A stretch of 64,000 bases of DNA from Ga0074130 sp035565355 (GTDB lineage Bacteria; Pseudomonadota; Gammaproteobacteria; Burkholderiales; Rhodocyclaceae), in NCBI GenBank assembly GCA_035565355.1, contig DATMSM010000029.1, positions 29,217-93,216 of the forward strand. The letters run 5' to 3'. Under the pieces are notes generated by a model. That model had not been told where the DNA came from and made no database searches. It saw only the letters and a program-made list of their open reading frames with translations. The position numbers and the translations under genes were made by a program. Shown piece by piece: positions 15,706 to 25,420 of the stretch (its first letter is position 1; each line of letters begins with the position of its first letter).

Positions 15706-15735
15706 AAAAAGGGCAACCCGCGGGTTGCCCTTTTT
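15706..15735. terminator. Bidirectional intrinsic terminator
   Basis: A perfect stem GGGCAACCC-GC-GGGTTGCCC is flanked by AAAAA on the left and TTTTT on the right. It therefore works on both strands, between the convergent carbonic anhydrase and DUF3683 oxidoreductase genes. Confidence 0.92.
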
Positions 15736-15752
15736 GTTTCTGAGCCCGGCGC

Positions 15753-18700
15753 TCAGACCAGCACGCGCTCGATGCCGCCATTGTTGGCAGCGGCCACGTA
15801 GTCCTTCATCCATTCGTCGCCGAGGATGGCCTTGGCCATCTCGACCACGATGTAGTCGGCCGAAGTATCGGCGTCATTGTCGTAGCGCGACAGGCCTTGC
15901 AGACAGGACGGACAGGAGGTGAGGATTTTCACATCCCCATCAAAACCATCGGCGCGCAATGCCGCTGCGCCCTTCTCGACTTCTTCCTGCTTGCGGAAGC
16001 GCACCTGGGTCGAAATGTCGGGGCGCGTGGCGGCCAGCGTGCCGGACTCGCCGCAACAGCGGTCGGACAATGCCACCGGCTGCCCCATCAGGGTATTCAC
16101 CGTCTTCAACGGATTATGCGTCTTCATCGGCGTGTGGCAGGGGTCGTGGTACATGTAGCGCGTACCGCTGACGCCGTCGAGCTTGAGGCCCTTCTCGAGC
16201 AGATACTCGTGGATGTCGAGCAGGCGGCAGCCGGGGAAGATCTTCTCGAACTCGTATTTCTGCAACTGATCCATGCAGGTGCCGCAGGACACGATCACCG
16301 TCTTGATGTCGAGATAGTTGAGCGTGTTGGCGACGCGATGGAAGAGCACGCGGTTGTCGGTGGTGATCTTCTGCCCCTTGACCTCATCGCCAGCCGAGGT
16401 CTGCGGATAGCCGCAGCACAGATAGCCGGGCGGCAGCACGGTTTGCGCGCCGACGTGGTAGAGCATGGCCTGGGTGGCCAGACCCACCTGCGAGAACAGG
16501 CGCTCGGAACCGCAGCCGGGGAAGTAGAACACTGCATCACCGTTGTAGTCGGCGGCATTCACCTTGTGCGGATCGCGAATCACCGGCACGATCTTGTCGT
16601 CCTCGATGTCCAGCAACGCGCGCGAAGTGCGCTTGGGCAAGTTGCCCGGCATGGGCTTGTTGATGAAGTGGATCACCTGCGCCTTGAGCGGCGGCTTGCC
16701 CAGCGTGGCGGGCGGGTGCTCGGTCTGCGGACGGATCAGGCCCAGCGCCTTGCCGACCCGGTGGCCGAGGCGCTGCGCCTTGTAGCCCCACTCGATCATG
16801 CCGGTGCGGATCAGCTTGATGGTGGCCGGATCCTTGGCGTTGAGGAAGGCCATGGCCGCAGCCGTGCCCGGATTGAACTTCTTCTTGCCCTGTTCGCGCA
16901 GCAGGTTGCGCATGGCGATGGACACGTCGCCGAAGTCGATGTCGACCGGGCACGGGGTCACGCACTTGTGGCATACGGTGCAATGGTCGGCCACGTCCGA
17001 GAACTCATCAAAGTGCTTGAGCGAGATGCCGCGCCTGGTCTGCTCTTCGTAAAGGAAGGCTTCGGTCAGCAGCGAAGTGGCGAGGATCTTGTTGCGTGGC
17101 GAGTAAAGCAGATTGGCACGCGGAACATGCGTGGAGCAGACCGGCTTGCACTTGCCGCAGCGCAGGCAGTCCTTGATCGATTCATTGATCTTGCCGATCG
17201 AAGACTGCTCCATGATCAGCGACTCGGTGCCGAGCAGCGAGAAGGACGGTGTGTAAGCGCGCGACAGGTCGGCGCCCGGCATCAGCTTGCCCTGATTGAA
17301 ACGGCCCTGCGGATCGACCTTGGCCTTGTAGGCCCAGAACGGCGCGATCTCTTCCTCGTCGAGGAATTCCAGCTTGGTCAGGCCGACGCCATGTTCGCCG
17401 GAGATCACGCCGCCCAGCGACTTGGCCAGCTTCATGATGCGCTCGACCGTGTGCGTGGCGGTGGCCAGCATCTGGTAGTGGTCGGAATTGACCGGGATGT
17501 TGGTGTGCACATTGCCGTCGCCGGCGTGCATGTGCAGGGCGACGAAGACCCGGCCGCGCAGCACCGCCTTGTGGATGGCTTGCATGCGCTCGCGGATGGA
17601 ACGGTAAGGATCACCGGAGAACATGATGTCCAGCGGTTCGCGGATTTCGCGCACCCACGACACCCGCACCGAGTAATCCTGCATGCGGTGGAACAGGGTC
17701 GGATTGCTGGCGCGATTACTGAGTTCGCCCGCCGTGATGCCGTGCTGCGCAAACTGCGCCTCGGCCTGGGCCAGCGGCGTATCCAGATTGTCATACAGCC
17801 ACTGCCAGCGGACACGCGTGGCGGCGAGCAGCTCCAGCGCGCGTTCGCGGCGGTCGCCGAGCAGCACATCCTTGTCGAGACCGGTATCGGCCACGTCGAG
17901 CGGAATATCACCCTTGAAGAAATCGGCCAGCGTGTCGCACAGCTCGAGCTTGTTGGTGATCGACAACTCGATGTTGAAACGCTCGATGCCGTCGCAGTAG
18001 TCGCCCATGCGCGGCAGCGGAATCACCACGTCTTCGTTGATCTTGAAGGCATTGGTATGCTTGGCAATGGCCGCAGTGCGGCCGCGGTCGAGCCAGAACT
18101 TCTTGCGCATGTCGGGCGTGACGGCGATGAAGCCTTCGGCGCCACGCAGATTGGTCATGCGCACCACTTCCGAAGCGGCGGCCATGACGGCGGTCTCGTC
18201 GTCGCCGACGATGTCGCCGATCAGCACCATCTTGGGCCGGCCGTGGCGCTTGGCCTTGGTCGCATAGCCGACGGCGCGCACATAGCGCTCGTCCAGATGC
18301 TCGAGACCGGCGAGGATGGCACCGCCCGGCTGGCTCTTCAGGTAATCGGTGATCTCGACAATCGAGGGCACCGCTTCACGCACCTGGCCGAAGAACTCCA
18401 GACAGAAGGTGCGCGTATGCGTGGGCATGCGGTGCAGGATCCAGGTCGCCGAGGTGATGATGCCGTCGGTACCTTCCTTCTGTACGCCGGGCAAGCCGCC
18501 AAGAAACTTGTCGGTGACGTCCTTGCCGAGGCCGACCTTGCGGAACTTCGCGCCCGGCAGCTCGACGATCTCCTCCTTGATGTGCTTCACGCAGGCAGCA
18601 TCCTCCGGCGCATAGGTGCGCACGCGGAACTGCACCATCTCCTGGTCATGGATCTTGCCGAAGTTGTGGTTGAGGCGCTCGATCAGCTTCCAGTTGCCGT

Positions 18701-19610
18701 CGGGATCGACCATCTTCCACGAGGCCAGGTTGTCGAGCGCAGTGCCCCACAGCACGGCTTTCTTGCCGCCGGCGTTCGTCGCGATGTTGCCGCCCACACA
18801 GCAGGCGTCGGCCGAAGTCGGGTCGCAGGCGAACACGAGGTCAGCGGCTTCGGCCGCTTCCATGGCGCGGCGGGTAACCACGCCGGCGCCGGTGAATACG
18901 GTCGCGTAGGGGCGATCGGCACCCGGTAGCGTCTGCTGTTCGACCTTGCCGAGATCGATCAGCTTTTCGGTATTGATGACCACCGAGTTGGCCGACAGCG
19001 GAATCGCGCCGCCGGTATAGCCGGTGCCGCCGCCGCGCGGGATGATGGTCAGGCCAAGCTCGATGCAGCCGCGTACCAGCGGGCCGATTTCCTCTTCGGT
19101 GTCCGGGTAGAGGACAACAAAGGGATACTCGACGCGCCAGTCGGTAGCGTCCGTCACGTGCGAGACGCGGGCCAGCCCGTCGAAAGCGATGTTGTCCTTG
19201 CGCGTGTGGCGCGACAGCGTCTTCATCGCCTGCTTGCGCAGGTCCCAGGTATCGGAGAAATGCTTGGCAAAACGGTCGACCGCGGTGTTGGCGGCCTCGA
19301 CCAGACGACCGACGCGCTCATTGCCGGCGCGGCGCTTGTCGACCTCGCGCAGGCGGTGACGCAAGGCTTCGATCAGCGCGGCGCGACGATCCGGATTGGC
19401 GAGCAGATCGTCTTCCAGATAGGGGTTGCGCTGCACCACCCAGATGTCGCCCAACACCTCGTAGAGCATGCGCGCCGAGCGTCCGGTGACGCGCTCATTG
19501 CGTAACACTTCGAGCACGCTCCACATCTCTTCGCCGAGCAGGCGGATCACGATCTCCCGATCGGAGAACGAAGTGTAGTTGTAGGGGATTTCGCGCAGCC
19601 GGGCAGTCAT
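15753..19610 (-). CDS. DUF3683-type FAD/FMN-binding oxidoreductase with 4Fe-4S and CCG domains
   Basis: The protein is about 1285 aa. Start ATG 19610 (MTARLREIPYNYTSFSDREIVIRLLG) is the family start; upstream codons are not convincing. Domains in order are the DUF3683 N-terminus; an FAD_binding_4 domain (IIPRGGGTGYTGGAIPLS, VGGNIATNAGG); an FAD-oxidase C-terminal domain with the HMHAGDGNVHTNIP metal loop; two 4Fe-4S motifs (CLRCGKCKPVC, CTVCHKCVTPCPVD); and Cys-rich CCG motifs (CCGYPQTSAGDE, CCGESGT). This fuses parts that are separate in D-lactate or glycolate oxidases. A membrane-quinone-linked 2-hydroxyacid dehydrogenase is likely; substrate unknown. Confidence 0.88.
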   Translation of the reverse strand: MTARLREIPYNYTSFSDREIVIRLLGEEMWSVLEVLRNERVTGRSARMLYEVLGDIWVVQRNPYLEDDLLANPDRRAALIEALRHRLREVDKRRAGNERVGRLVEAANTAVDRFAKHFSDTWDLRKQAMKTLSRHTRKDNIAFDGLARVSHVTDATDWRVEYPFVVLYPDTEEEIGPLVRGCIELGLTIIPRGGGTGYTGGAIPLSANSVVINTEKLIDLGKVEQQTLPGADRPYATVFTGAGVVTRRAMEAAEAADLVFACDPTSADACCVGGNIATNAGGKKAVLWGTALDNLASWKMVDPDGNWKLIERLNHNFGKIHDQEMVQFRVRTYAPEDAACVKHIKEEIVELPGAKFRKVGLGKDVTDKFLGGLPGVQKEGTDGIITSATWILHRMPTHTRTFCLEFFGQVREAVPSIVEITDYLKSQPGGAILAGLEHLDERYVRAVGYATKAKRHGRPKMVLIGDIVGDDETAVMAAASEVVRMTNLRGAEGFIAVTPDMRKKFWLDRGRTAAIAKHTNAFKINEDVVIPLPRMGDYCDGIERFNIELSITNKLELCDTLADFFKGDIPLDVADTGLDKDVLLGDRRERALELLAATRVRWQWLYDNLDTPLAQAEAQFAQHGITAGELSNRASNPTLFHRMQDYSVRVSWVREIREPLDIMFSGDPYRSIRERMQAIHKAVLRGRVFVALHMHAGDGNVHTNIPVNSDHYQMLATATHTVERIMKLAKSLGGVISGEHGVGLTKLEFLDEEEIAPFWAYKAKVDPQGRFNQGKLMPGADLSRAYTPSFSLLGTESLIMEQSSIGKINESIKDCLRCGKCKPVCSTHVPRANLLYSPRNKILATSLLTEAFLYEEQTRRGISLKHFDEFSDVADHCTVCHKCVTPCPVDIDFGDVSIAMRNLLREQGKKKFNPGTAAAMAFLNAKDPATIKLIRTGMIEWGYKAQRLGHRVGKALGLIRPQTEHPPATLGKPPLKAQVIHFINKPMPGNLPKRTSRALLDIEDDKIVPVIRDPHKVNAADYNGDAVFYFPGCGSERLFSQVGLATQAMLYHVGAQTVLPPGYLCCGYPQTSAGDEVKGQKITTDNRVLFHRVANTLNYLDIKTVIVSCGTCMDQLQKYEFEKIFPGCRLLDIHEYLLEKGLKLDGVSGTRYMYHDPCHTPMKTHNPLKTVNTLMGQPVALSDRCCGESGTLAATRPDISTQVRFRKQEEVEKGAAALRADGFDGDVKILTSCPSCLQGLSRYDNDADTSADYIVVEMAKAILGDEWMKDYVAAANNGGIERVLV

Positions 19611-19731
19611 TTTTATAGGGGTGTCCTGCAAAGACAATATTCTAAGGTATTGCGCTGCAACACTAAACCCTGCCCGCATTAAAGCTTTGAATGGAAAGGA
19701 ATGAAGCGCCTGAGGTACACTCCGCCGCCTC

Positions 19732-21060
19732 ATGCAAGCACTCAACTTCTTCCCCCTCTTCCGCAAGATCTTCCAGATTGCCTGGCCGGTCCTTGTTTCC
19801 CAACTCGCCCTGACCGGCTACGGCGTGATCGATACCGTCATGGCCGGCCGTCTCGGCGCGGTCGAACTCGCTGGCGTCGGCATCGGCGCGGTGGTCACGC
19901 TGACCATCATGGTCACCTGCAGCGGTGTGCTGCTGGCCCTGACGCCGCTGATCGCCCACCTGCATGGCGCCGGCAAGCCCGAGGAAGTCGGTGAAGAAGT
20001 GCGCCAGAGCCTGTGGGTGGCATTGGGTGTCACGGTCTTTTCCATGCTGCTGCTGCGCTTCCCCGAGCTCATTCTCCAGTTCGTCGACATGCCGGCGGAG
20101 GTGAGGCATCACGCCAGCGAATACCTGATTGCCAGCAGCTGGGCGGCGCCCGGGCTGATGCTGTTCCGCGTCTTCAACGGCCTGGCTACCGGCATCGGCC
20201 AGCCACGCGCGGCGATGCGCTTCTATCTGCTCGGGCTGGTGCTCAAGCTGCCGCTGAACTGGCTGTTGCTGCCCTACTTCGGCGGCGCGGGTTGCGCCTG
20301 GGCCACTGCCATCGTGAATGCGATCAATGCGGTGCTGGCCTGGGTGTGGGCCATGCGTTCCGGCAGTTATCGCGAGTTTCATGTCTTTGCGCGCTACAGC
20401 CCGCCGCGCTGGGCCGCGATCAAGGAGTTCCTCAAGCTCGGTCTGCCGATTGGCGCCAGCTTCCTGATCGACATTTCCGCCTTCGCCGCCATGGCGCTCT
20501 TCATCGCCCGCTTCGGCCCGGAGACGTCCGGCGCGCACCAGATTGCCGCCAACCTGACCTCCTTCACCTACATGCTGCCGATGTCGCTGGGTATTGGCGC
20601 TTCGGTGCTGGCCGGCCGCGCACTCGGCGGCGGCGACCCGGCCATGGCGCGCCGCGTCGGCAAGGTCTGCCTGATTGCCGCGATGGGACTGGGACTGCTG
20701 GTGAGCGCGGTGCTGTTCTTTGGCGCGCCGCTGATCGCCCACGCCTACACCAACGACGCCAGCGTCTATCCGATCGCCGTGACCTTCATCAAGCTGGTGG
20801 CGCTGTATCACATCGCCGATGCGCTGCAGGCCTCGACCATCAATGTGCTGCGCGGCTTCAAGCGCACCACCGTGCCGATGGTGGTGTACGCCCTGGCGCT
20901 GTGGGGCGTCGGCCTGGGTGGCGGCTACTGGCTGGGCATCGTGCGCGAAGTCGGCGCACCCGGCTTCTGGTACGCCGGCACGGCCAGCCTGGCTATCGCG
21001 GGGATTGCAGTGACCATCTACTTCCTGCAGGTGTCGCGGGTGCCCGCTCGAGCACAGTAA
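19732..21060 (+). CDS. MATE-family multidrug/cation antiporter (NorM-like)
   Basis: The protein is 442 aa with twelve predicted membrane helices. It carries typical MATE phrases near the start (AWPVLVSQLALTGYGVIDTVMAGRLGAVELAGVGIG) and in the second half (GLPIGASFLIDISAFAAMALFIARFG). Family members export cationic compounds in exchange for Na+ or H+. Substrate is unknown. It is divergent from the DUF3683 gene, and its last 68 nt overlap the convergent cobC. Confidence 0.93.
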   Translation: MQALNFFPLFRKIFQIAWPVLVSQLALTGYGVIDTVMAGRLGAVELAGVGIGAVVTLTIMVTCSGVLLALTPLIAHLHGAGKPEEVGEEVRQSLWVALGVTVFSMLLLRFPELILQFVDMPAEVRHHASEYLIASSWAAPGLMLFRVFNGLATGIGQPRAAMRFYLLGLVLKLPLNWLLLPYFGGAGCAWATAIVNAINAVLAWVWAMRSGSYREFHVFARYSPPRWAAIKEFLKLGLPIGASFLIDISAFAAMALFIARFGPETSGAHQIAANLTSFTYMLPMSLGIGASVLAGRALGGGDPAMARRVGKVCLIAAMGLGLLVSAVLFFGAPLIAHAYTNDASVYPIAVTFIKLVALYHIADALQASTINVLRGFKRTTVPMVVYALALWGVGLGGGYWLGIVREVGAPGFWYAGTASLAIAGIAVTIYFLQVSRVPARAQ

Positions 21061-21544
21061 CTTCTGCAGGCGCGAAACGCAGCGACAGCCATTCGTCCTG
21101 CGCCAGCGCCAGCAGCTCGGCCAGTACCAACTTCATCACGCCGGCGTGCGTGACCCAGACGCAATCGCGCCCGTCGAGCTCGGCCAGTACCTGCTGCACG
21201 CGTGCCTGCATCTGCAGCACGCTCTCGCCACCATGCGCCCTGAAGCCGAGCGGATCAGCCGCCCAGGCATCGATCTGCGCGCGCGGAATGTCATCCCAGG
21301 CCTGCATTTCCCAGGCCCCGAAATCCAGTTCGGTCAGACGCTCGTCAATGCGGCAATCCGGCGCCAGCGCCGCCGCCAGTTCCCGGCAGCGTTGCAGCGG
21401 GCTGCTGACGACAGAGATGTCTGCGGGAAGTCGCGCCCGCAATGCCTCGGCCGACCAGGGCTCACGCAGGGGTAGATCGCTGCGCCCATAGCAAATCCCC
21501 GGCGCGATCTCCGGCTGCGGGTGGCGGATCAGGAAAAGGCGCAC
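20993..21544 (-). CDS. cobC: Alpha-ribazole phosphatase-like histidine phosphatase
   Basis: The protein is 183 aa. CobC removes the 5'-phosphate from alpha-ribazole phosphate or adenosylcobalamin phosphate in the last B12 steps. The GTG start at 21544 gives VRLFLIRHPQPEIAPGICYGRSDLPL, with the catalytic His in RHP (Pro replaces the usual Gly, as in CobC proteins). The second His is in VWVTHAG. The start overlaps the cobS 3' end by 16 nt, so it is co-transcribed with cobT-cobS. The 3' end overlaps the convergent MATE gene by 68 nt. Confidence 0.85.
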   Translation of the reverse strand: MRLFLIRHPQPEIAPGICYGRSDLPLREPWSAEALRARLPADISVVSSPLQRCRELAAALAPDCRIDERLTELDFGAWEMQAWDDIPRAQIDAWAADPLGFRAHGGESVLQMQARVQQVLAELDGRDCVWVTHAGVMKLVLAELLALAQDEWLSLRFAPAEVTVLERAPATPAGSRWSLQSPR

Positions 21545-22284
21545 AAGAGGCCAAGATAGAAGGCAACTTCGGCGAGTTGCTGGGTCGCGCCCAGCACATC
21601 GCCGGTGTAGCCGCCGATGCGGCGCACGGTGTAGCGCGCCATCCACAGCGTAGCTATCAGCACCGCCAGCACGCCCTGCAGTGCCTGCTGTCCGGGCAGC
21701 AGTGCCAGCGGCAGCAGCCCGAAGGCCAGCACCAGCAGCATTTCGCCCTTGCCGAGGCGAACCGCCAGCGGCTTGGACTTGCCGTCTTCGTCACGCACAT
21801 AGTCGAGACTGAAGATCAGCGCCGCCGCCGCCGCGCGCGAAATGGCATGACCGGCCAGCAAGGCGGACACGATCAGCAGCGGTCCCAGCTCGACCAGGGC
21901 CGTCCACTTGCACAACAGCAGCACACCCATGCCGATGGCGCCGTAACTGCCGATACGCGAATCCTTCATGATGCGCATCACCTGCGCCTTGTCCCAGCCG
22001 CCGCCAAAACCGTCGCAGCTGTCAGCGAAGCCATCCTCATGGAAAGCGCCGGTGGCGAGCAAGGTTGCCGCCATGCCCAGCAGAACGGCCAGCGACAGGG
22101 GCAGGACTTGCGCCGCCAGCCAAGTGACGGCGGCGCCGATGGCACCGACCAGCCAGCCGATGAGCGGGAAATAGCGCGTCGCATGATTGAGCTGATCCTC
22201 GCTGTGACCGACCCAGGCCGGCACCGGCAGGCGGGTGAAGAAGCGCAGCGCGGCAAAGAAATATTCAAACTCGGTGCGCATCAC
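21529..22284 (-). CDS. cobS: Adenosylcobinamide-GDP ribazoletransferase (cobalamin synthase)
   Basis: The protein is 251 aa, an inner-membrane enzyme joining AdoCbi-GDP with alpha-ribazole (phosphate). Family markers include FFTRLPVP near the N-terminus, the acidic GAFHEDGFADSCDGFGGGWDKAQVMRIMKDSRIGSYG stretch (residues about 75-115), and several hydrophobic helices. The start overlaps the cobT stop by 4 nt (ATGA), a coupled arrangement. Confidence 0.97.
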   Translation of the reverse strand: MMRTEFEYFFAALRFFTRLPVPAWVGHSEDQLNHATRYFPLIGWLVGAIGAAVTWLAAQVLPLSLAVLLGMAATLLATGAFHEDGFADSCDGFGGGWDKAQVMRIMKDSRIGSYGAIGMGVLLLCKWTALVELGPLLIVSALLAGHAISRAAAAALIFSLDYVRDEDGKSKPLAVRLGKGEMLLVLAFGLLPLALLPGQQALQGVLAVLIATLWMARYTVRRIGGYTGDVLGATQQLAEVAFYLGLLCAFS

Positions 22285-23303
22285 GAGGCGGTGCTCACAC
22301 CGGCGGCATCGAAACTTGCCATTTCGTCGAGGAAGGCGCAGGCGGCCTTGAGCAGCGGATAGGCGAGCGCAGCGCCGGTGCCTTCGCCCAGGCGCAGGCC
22401 GAGTTGCAGCAGCGGGCGCGCATCAAGATGCTGCAATTGCAGCGCATGCCCGGCTTCGTCCGAGCAGTGCGCAAACACGCAGCAATCGCGCACGGCGGGG
22501 TTGAGCTTGCAGGCCACCAGTAGTGCCGCGGTGACGATGAAACCGTCGATCAGCAGCACCATGCGGTGCTCGGCACCAGCCAGCATGGCACCGGCGAGCA
22601 TGGCGATCTCGAAGCCGCCGAAGCGCGCCAGGACAGCGCGCGGATCATCGTTGCGTTCCGTCCATGCAGCCAGGGCCTGCGTCAGCAGGGCAAGCTTGCG
22701 CGCCACGCCGGCCGCATCAAGGCCGGTGCCGCGCCCCACGCAATCGGCCAGTGGCACGCCGGTCAGGCAGTGCGTGATCAGCGAAGCAGACGAGGTATTG
22801 CCTATGCCCATCTCGCCGAAGCCGATCACATTGCAGCCGTTGGCATGCGCAGCCTCCATCGCATTGGCACCGTGGCGCATGGCGGCATCGCACTGCGCCA
22901 CGGTCATGGCGGCGCCGTCGAGATAGCTGGCCGTGCCATAGGCGACCTTGGCATCGAGCAGGCCGTTGCAGACATCGAAGTCGTGATTGACGCCGGCATC
23001 CGCGACCACCAACTGCATGCCGGCCTGACGCGCCAGCACATTGATGGCGGCACCGCCATCGAGGAAGTTCTGCACCATCTGCCAGGTCACGTCCTGCGGG
23101 TAGGCCGACAGCCCGGCCTTGGCCGCGCCATGATCGCCGGCGCAGACGAGGATGCGCGGCTTGCGCAGCTGCGGGGTCAAGGTCTGCTGGATGAGCCCCA
23201 GTTGCAGGGCCAGGGCTTCGAGTTGCCCCAGCGCGCCTTGCGGTTTGGTCTTGTTGTCTATCTTCGCCTGCAGTTCGGCGGCCAGGGTGGAAGGAACGGT
23301 CAT
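22281..23303 (-). CDS. cobT: Nicotinate-nucleotide-dimethylbenzimidazole phosphoribosyltransferase
   Basis: The protein is 340 aa. CobT makes alpha-ribazole phosphate from DMB and nicotinate mononucleotide. Visible signatures are DNKTKPQGALGQLE, CAGDHGAAKAGLSAYPQDVT, GEMGIGNTSSASL, and the catalytic Glu in LRLGEGTGAALA near the C-terminus. It heads cobT-cobS-cobC on the minus strand, with 56 nt to the divergent cobU. That gap is too short for a cobalamin riboswitch, and none is seen. Confidence 0.97.
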   Translation of the reverse strand: MTVPSTLAAELQAKIDNKTKPQGALGQLEALALQLGLIQQTLTPQLRKPRILVCAGDHGAAKAGLSAYPQDVTWQMVQNFLDGGAAINVLARQAGMQLVVADAGVNHDFDVCNGLLDAKVAYGTASYLDGAAMTVAQCDAAMRHGANAMEAAHANGCNVIGFGEMGIGNTSSASLITHCLTGVPLADCVGRGTGLDAAGVARKLALLTQALAAWTERNDDPRAVLARFGGFEIAMLAGAMLAGAEHRMVLLIDGFIVTAALLVACKLNPAVRDCCVFAHCSDEAGHALQLQHLDARPLLQLGLRLGEGTGAALAYPLLKAACAFLDEMASFDAAGVSTAS

Positions 23304-23359
23304 GGAAGGTGCTGTTCAAAGGATGACGATGCGATTTTCTCATGTAAGCTGAGGTCATC

Positions 23360-23875
23360 ATGATTGAACTGATTCTAGGCGGTGCCCGCTCGGGTAAAAG
23401 TGCTCTCGCCGAGCAAAAGGCGATTGCCAGCGGTCTCACCGTTACCTATGTCGCCACGGCCAATCCTGTCGATATGGTCGAGGACAGCGAGATGCTGGCG
23501 CGCATCGCCCAACATCGTGCCCAACGCCCCGCTGAATGGTTGGTAGTTGAGGAGCCGCTGTATCTCGCCACACTGCTCAAATCCCTGGCGGCGCCGGAAA
23601 AGCTGCTGTTGGTTGATTGCCTGACGCTGTGGCTGTCCAATCTGCTTTACAAGGACGCAGTGCTGAAGGAAACACAGGCGCTGCTTGATGTACTGCCCAC
23701 CTTGCCCGGGCATGTTATTCTGGTCAGCAATGAAGTCGGCATGGGGATTGTGCCGCTCGGCGAACTCACGCGGCGCTATGTGGATGAAGCAGGGCGACTG
23801 CACCAGAAAGTCGCTGCACAGGCGGATCGGGTCACCTTTGTGGCGGCCGGCCTGCCGCTGGTACTCAAAGGCTGA
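23360..23875 (+). CDS. cobU: Adenosylcobinamide kinase / adenosylcobinamide-phosphate guanylyltransferase
   Basis: The protein is 171 aa. It phosphorylates adenosylcobinamide and attaches GMP. It begins directly with the P-loop GGARSGKS (residues 7-14); the guanylylated His is in RIAQHRAQRP, and VDCLTLWLSNLL is the Walker-B-like segment. It is divergent from cobT and its end overlaps the convergent cobQ by 11 nt. Confidence 0.96.
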   Translation: MIELILGGARSGKSALAEQKAIASGLTVTYVATANPVDMVEDSEMLARIAQHRAQRPAEWLVVEEPLYLATLLKSLAAPEKLLLVDCLTLWLSNLLYKDAVLKETQALLDVLPTLPGHVILVSNEVGMGIVPLGELTRRYVDEAGRLHQKVAAQADRVTFVAAGLPLVLKG

Positions 23876-25379
23876 GTTTGTTCCAGGCGAACGCAGCTTC
23901 CACCGCGTTCGCCAGTCGATCAAGGTCGGCCTCGCGCCGCGCCGACGCATCAATGCGACGAGCATCCTTGAGGCCCGCCCACTGCAATAGCGCAGACAAG
24001 GCTTCCGGCGTATCGAATAGGCCGTGGCAATAGCTGGCGAGAATCTGGCTGTCGGCGGAAACTGCACCGTCTGCGCGTCCGTCATCGAAACGCAGGGCAG
24101 GATTTTGCAAAGCCGTACCCGTACTCACGCCCATGTGAATTTCGTAACCACTGACCGGACTACCGTCGAACAGGATGCCGTGCACATTACGCAACTGCTT
24201 TTCGGCTGCCAGCGTGGTTTGCATATCAAGCAGGCCCAAGCCCTGCATGCGGCTGCCCGGTTTGCCTTCCAGACCGAGCGGATCGTCTAGCTGCGTACCC
24301 AGCATCTGCATGCCGCCACAAATGCCGATCACCTTGCCGCCATAGCGCAGGTGCTTGCGTACCTGAACCTCCCAACCCTGCTCGCGTAACCAAGTCAGAT
24401 CGCTCTGCACCGCCTTTGAGCCGGGCAGGATGATCAGATCGCAGTGGGGAATGCTTTGTCCCGGGCCCACCCAGCTGAAGTCGACTTGCGGGTGCAGACG
24501 CAGGGGATCAAGATCGGTGTGGTTCGATACGCGCGGTGTCGCCAGCGCAACCGCCTTGAGTTGCGCATCGGGTTTGCTTTCGAGCGCGCCTGCAATCGCA
24601 TCTTCGGCATCAAGGAAGAGGCCGTGCAGATAAGGCAGTACCGCCAACACCGGCTTGCCCGTGCGCTTCTCCAACCAGTCAAGGCCGGATTGAAGCAGAC
24701 CGATATCGCCGCGAAAACGATTGATGACAAAGCCCTTTACGCGCGCCTGCTCGCTCGGCGACAAGAGCTCCAGCGTACCGACCAGATGCGCGAACACGCC
24801 ACCGCGATCAATGTCGGCGATCATGATCACCGGGCAATCGACGGCCTCGGCAAATCCCATATTGGCGATATCGCGATCACGCAAATTGATTTCCGCCGGG
24901 CTACCTGCACCCTCCACCACCACGGTGTCGTAAGCCGTGGTCAGTCGCTGCCACGATTCAAGCACGGCCCGCATGGCTTCAGGCTTGAAGGCATGGTAAT
25001 CGCGCGCATTCATGTCGCTGCGCACCTTGCCGTGGATAATGACCTGAGCGCCGATGTCGCTACTGGGTTTGAGCAGAATCGGGTTGAAATCGCTGTGCAG
25101 TGGAATACCGGCAGCAACAGCCTGCAGCGCCTGGGCACGGCCTATCTCGCCGCCATCCACCGTAACTGCAGAATTCAAGGCCATGTTCTGCGGTTTGAAG
25201 GGCGCCACACGCACGCCGCGGCGTGCCAGGATGCGGCACAGTGCCGCGACCATCACGCTCTTGCCGGCATCAGAGGTGCAGCCCTGCACCATCAACGTCT
25301 TGAAGGGCGGTATCGGTGAAGGGGTGGCTGCGGAAATCGTGTTTGACTCTGCGGTCGCAGAAGGATTGGCGCTGGACAT
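23865..25379 (-). CDS. cobQ: Cobyric acid synthase (glutamine-hydrolysing)
   Basis: The protein is about 504 aa from ATG 25379 (MSSANPSATAES); a longer start at 25490 would run into the divergent cbiB. CobQ amidates adenosylcobyrinic a,c-diamide at b, d, e and g. The N-terminal domain has MVQGCTSDAGKS, FKPQNMALNS and VVVEGAGSPAEINL. The C-terminal glutamine amidotransferase has GICGGMQMLG (Cys nucleophile) and SYCHGLFD (His). The 25-residue Ser/Thr/Pro-rich N-terminus is unusual for the family. Confidence 0.96.
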   Translation of the reverse strand: MSSANPSATAESNTISAATPSPIPPFKTLMVQGCTSDAGKSVMVAALCRILARRGVRVAPFKPQNMALNSAVTVDGGEIGRAQALQAVAAGIPLHSDFNPILLKPSSDIGAQVIIHGKVRSDMNARDYHAFKPEAMRAVLESWQRLTTAYDTVVVEGAGSPAEINLRDRDIANMGFAEAVDCPVIMIADIDRGGVFAHLVGTLELLSPSEQARVKGFVINRFRGDIGLLQSGLDWLEKRTGKPVLAVLPYLHGLFLDAEDAIAGALESKPDAQLKAVALATPRVSNHTDLDPLRLHPQVDFSWVGPGQSIPHCDLIILPGSKAVQSDLTWLREQGWEVQVRKHLRYGGKVIGICGGMQMLGTQLDDPLGLEGKPGSRMQGLGLLDMQTTLAAEKQLRNVHGILFDGSPVSGYEIHMGVSTGTALQNPALRFDDGRADGAVSADSQILASYCHGLFDTPEALSALLQWAGLKDARRIDASARREADLDRLANAVEAAFAWNKLSL

Positions 25380-25420
25380 CTCGTAGAATGGCGGATTCCT
25401 GATGTAGCACTGATTATCCC

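Noticed and set aside
15897..18929. 1010-codon open frame on the plus strand
   Set aside because: It is antisense to the DUF3683 oxidoreductase, whose frame carries clear FAD and Fe-S motifs. The plus-strand product shows no recognisable domain and is explained by high GC content.
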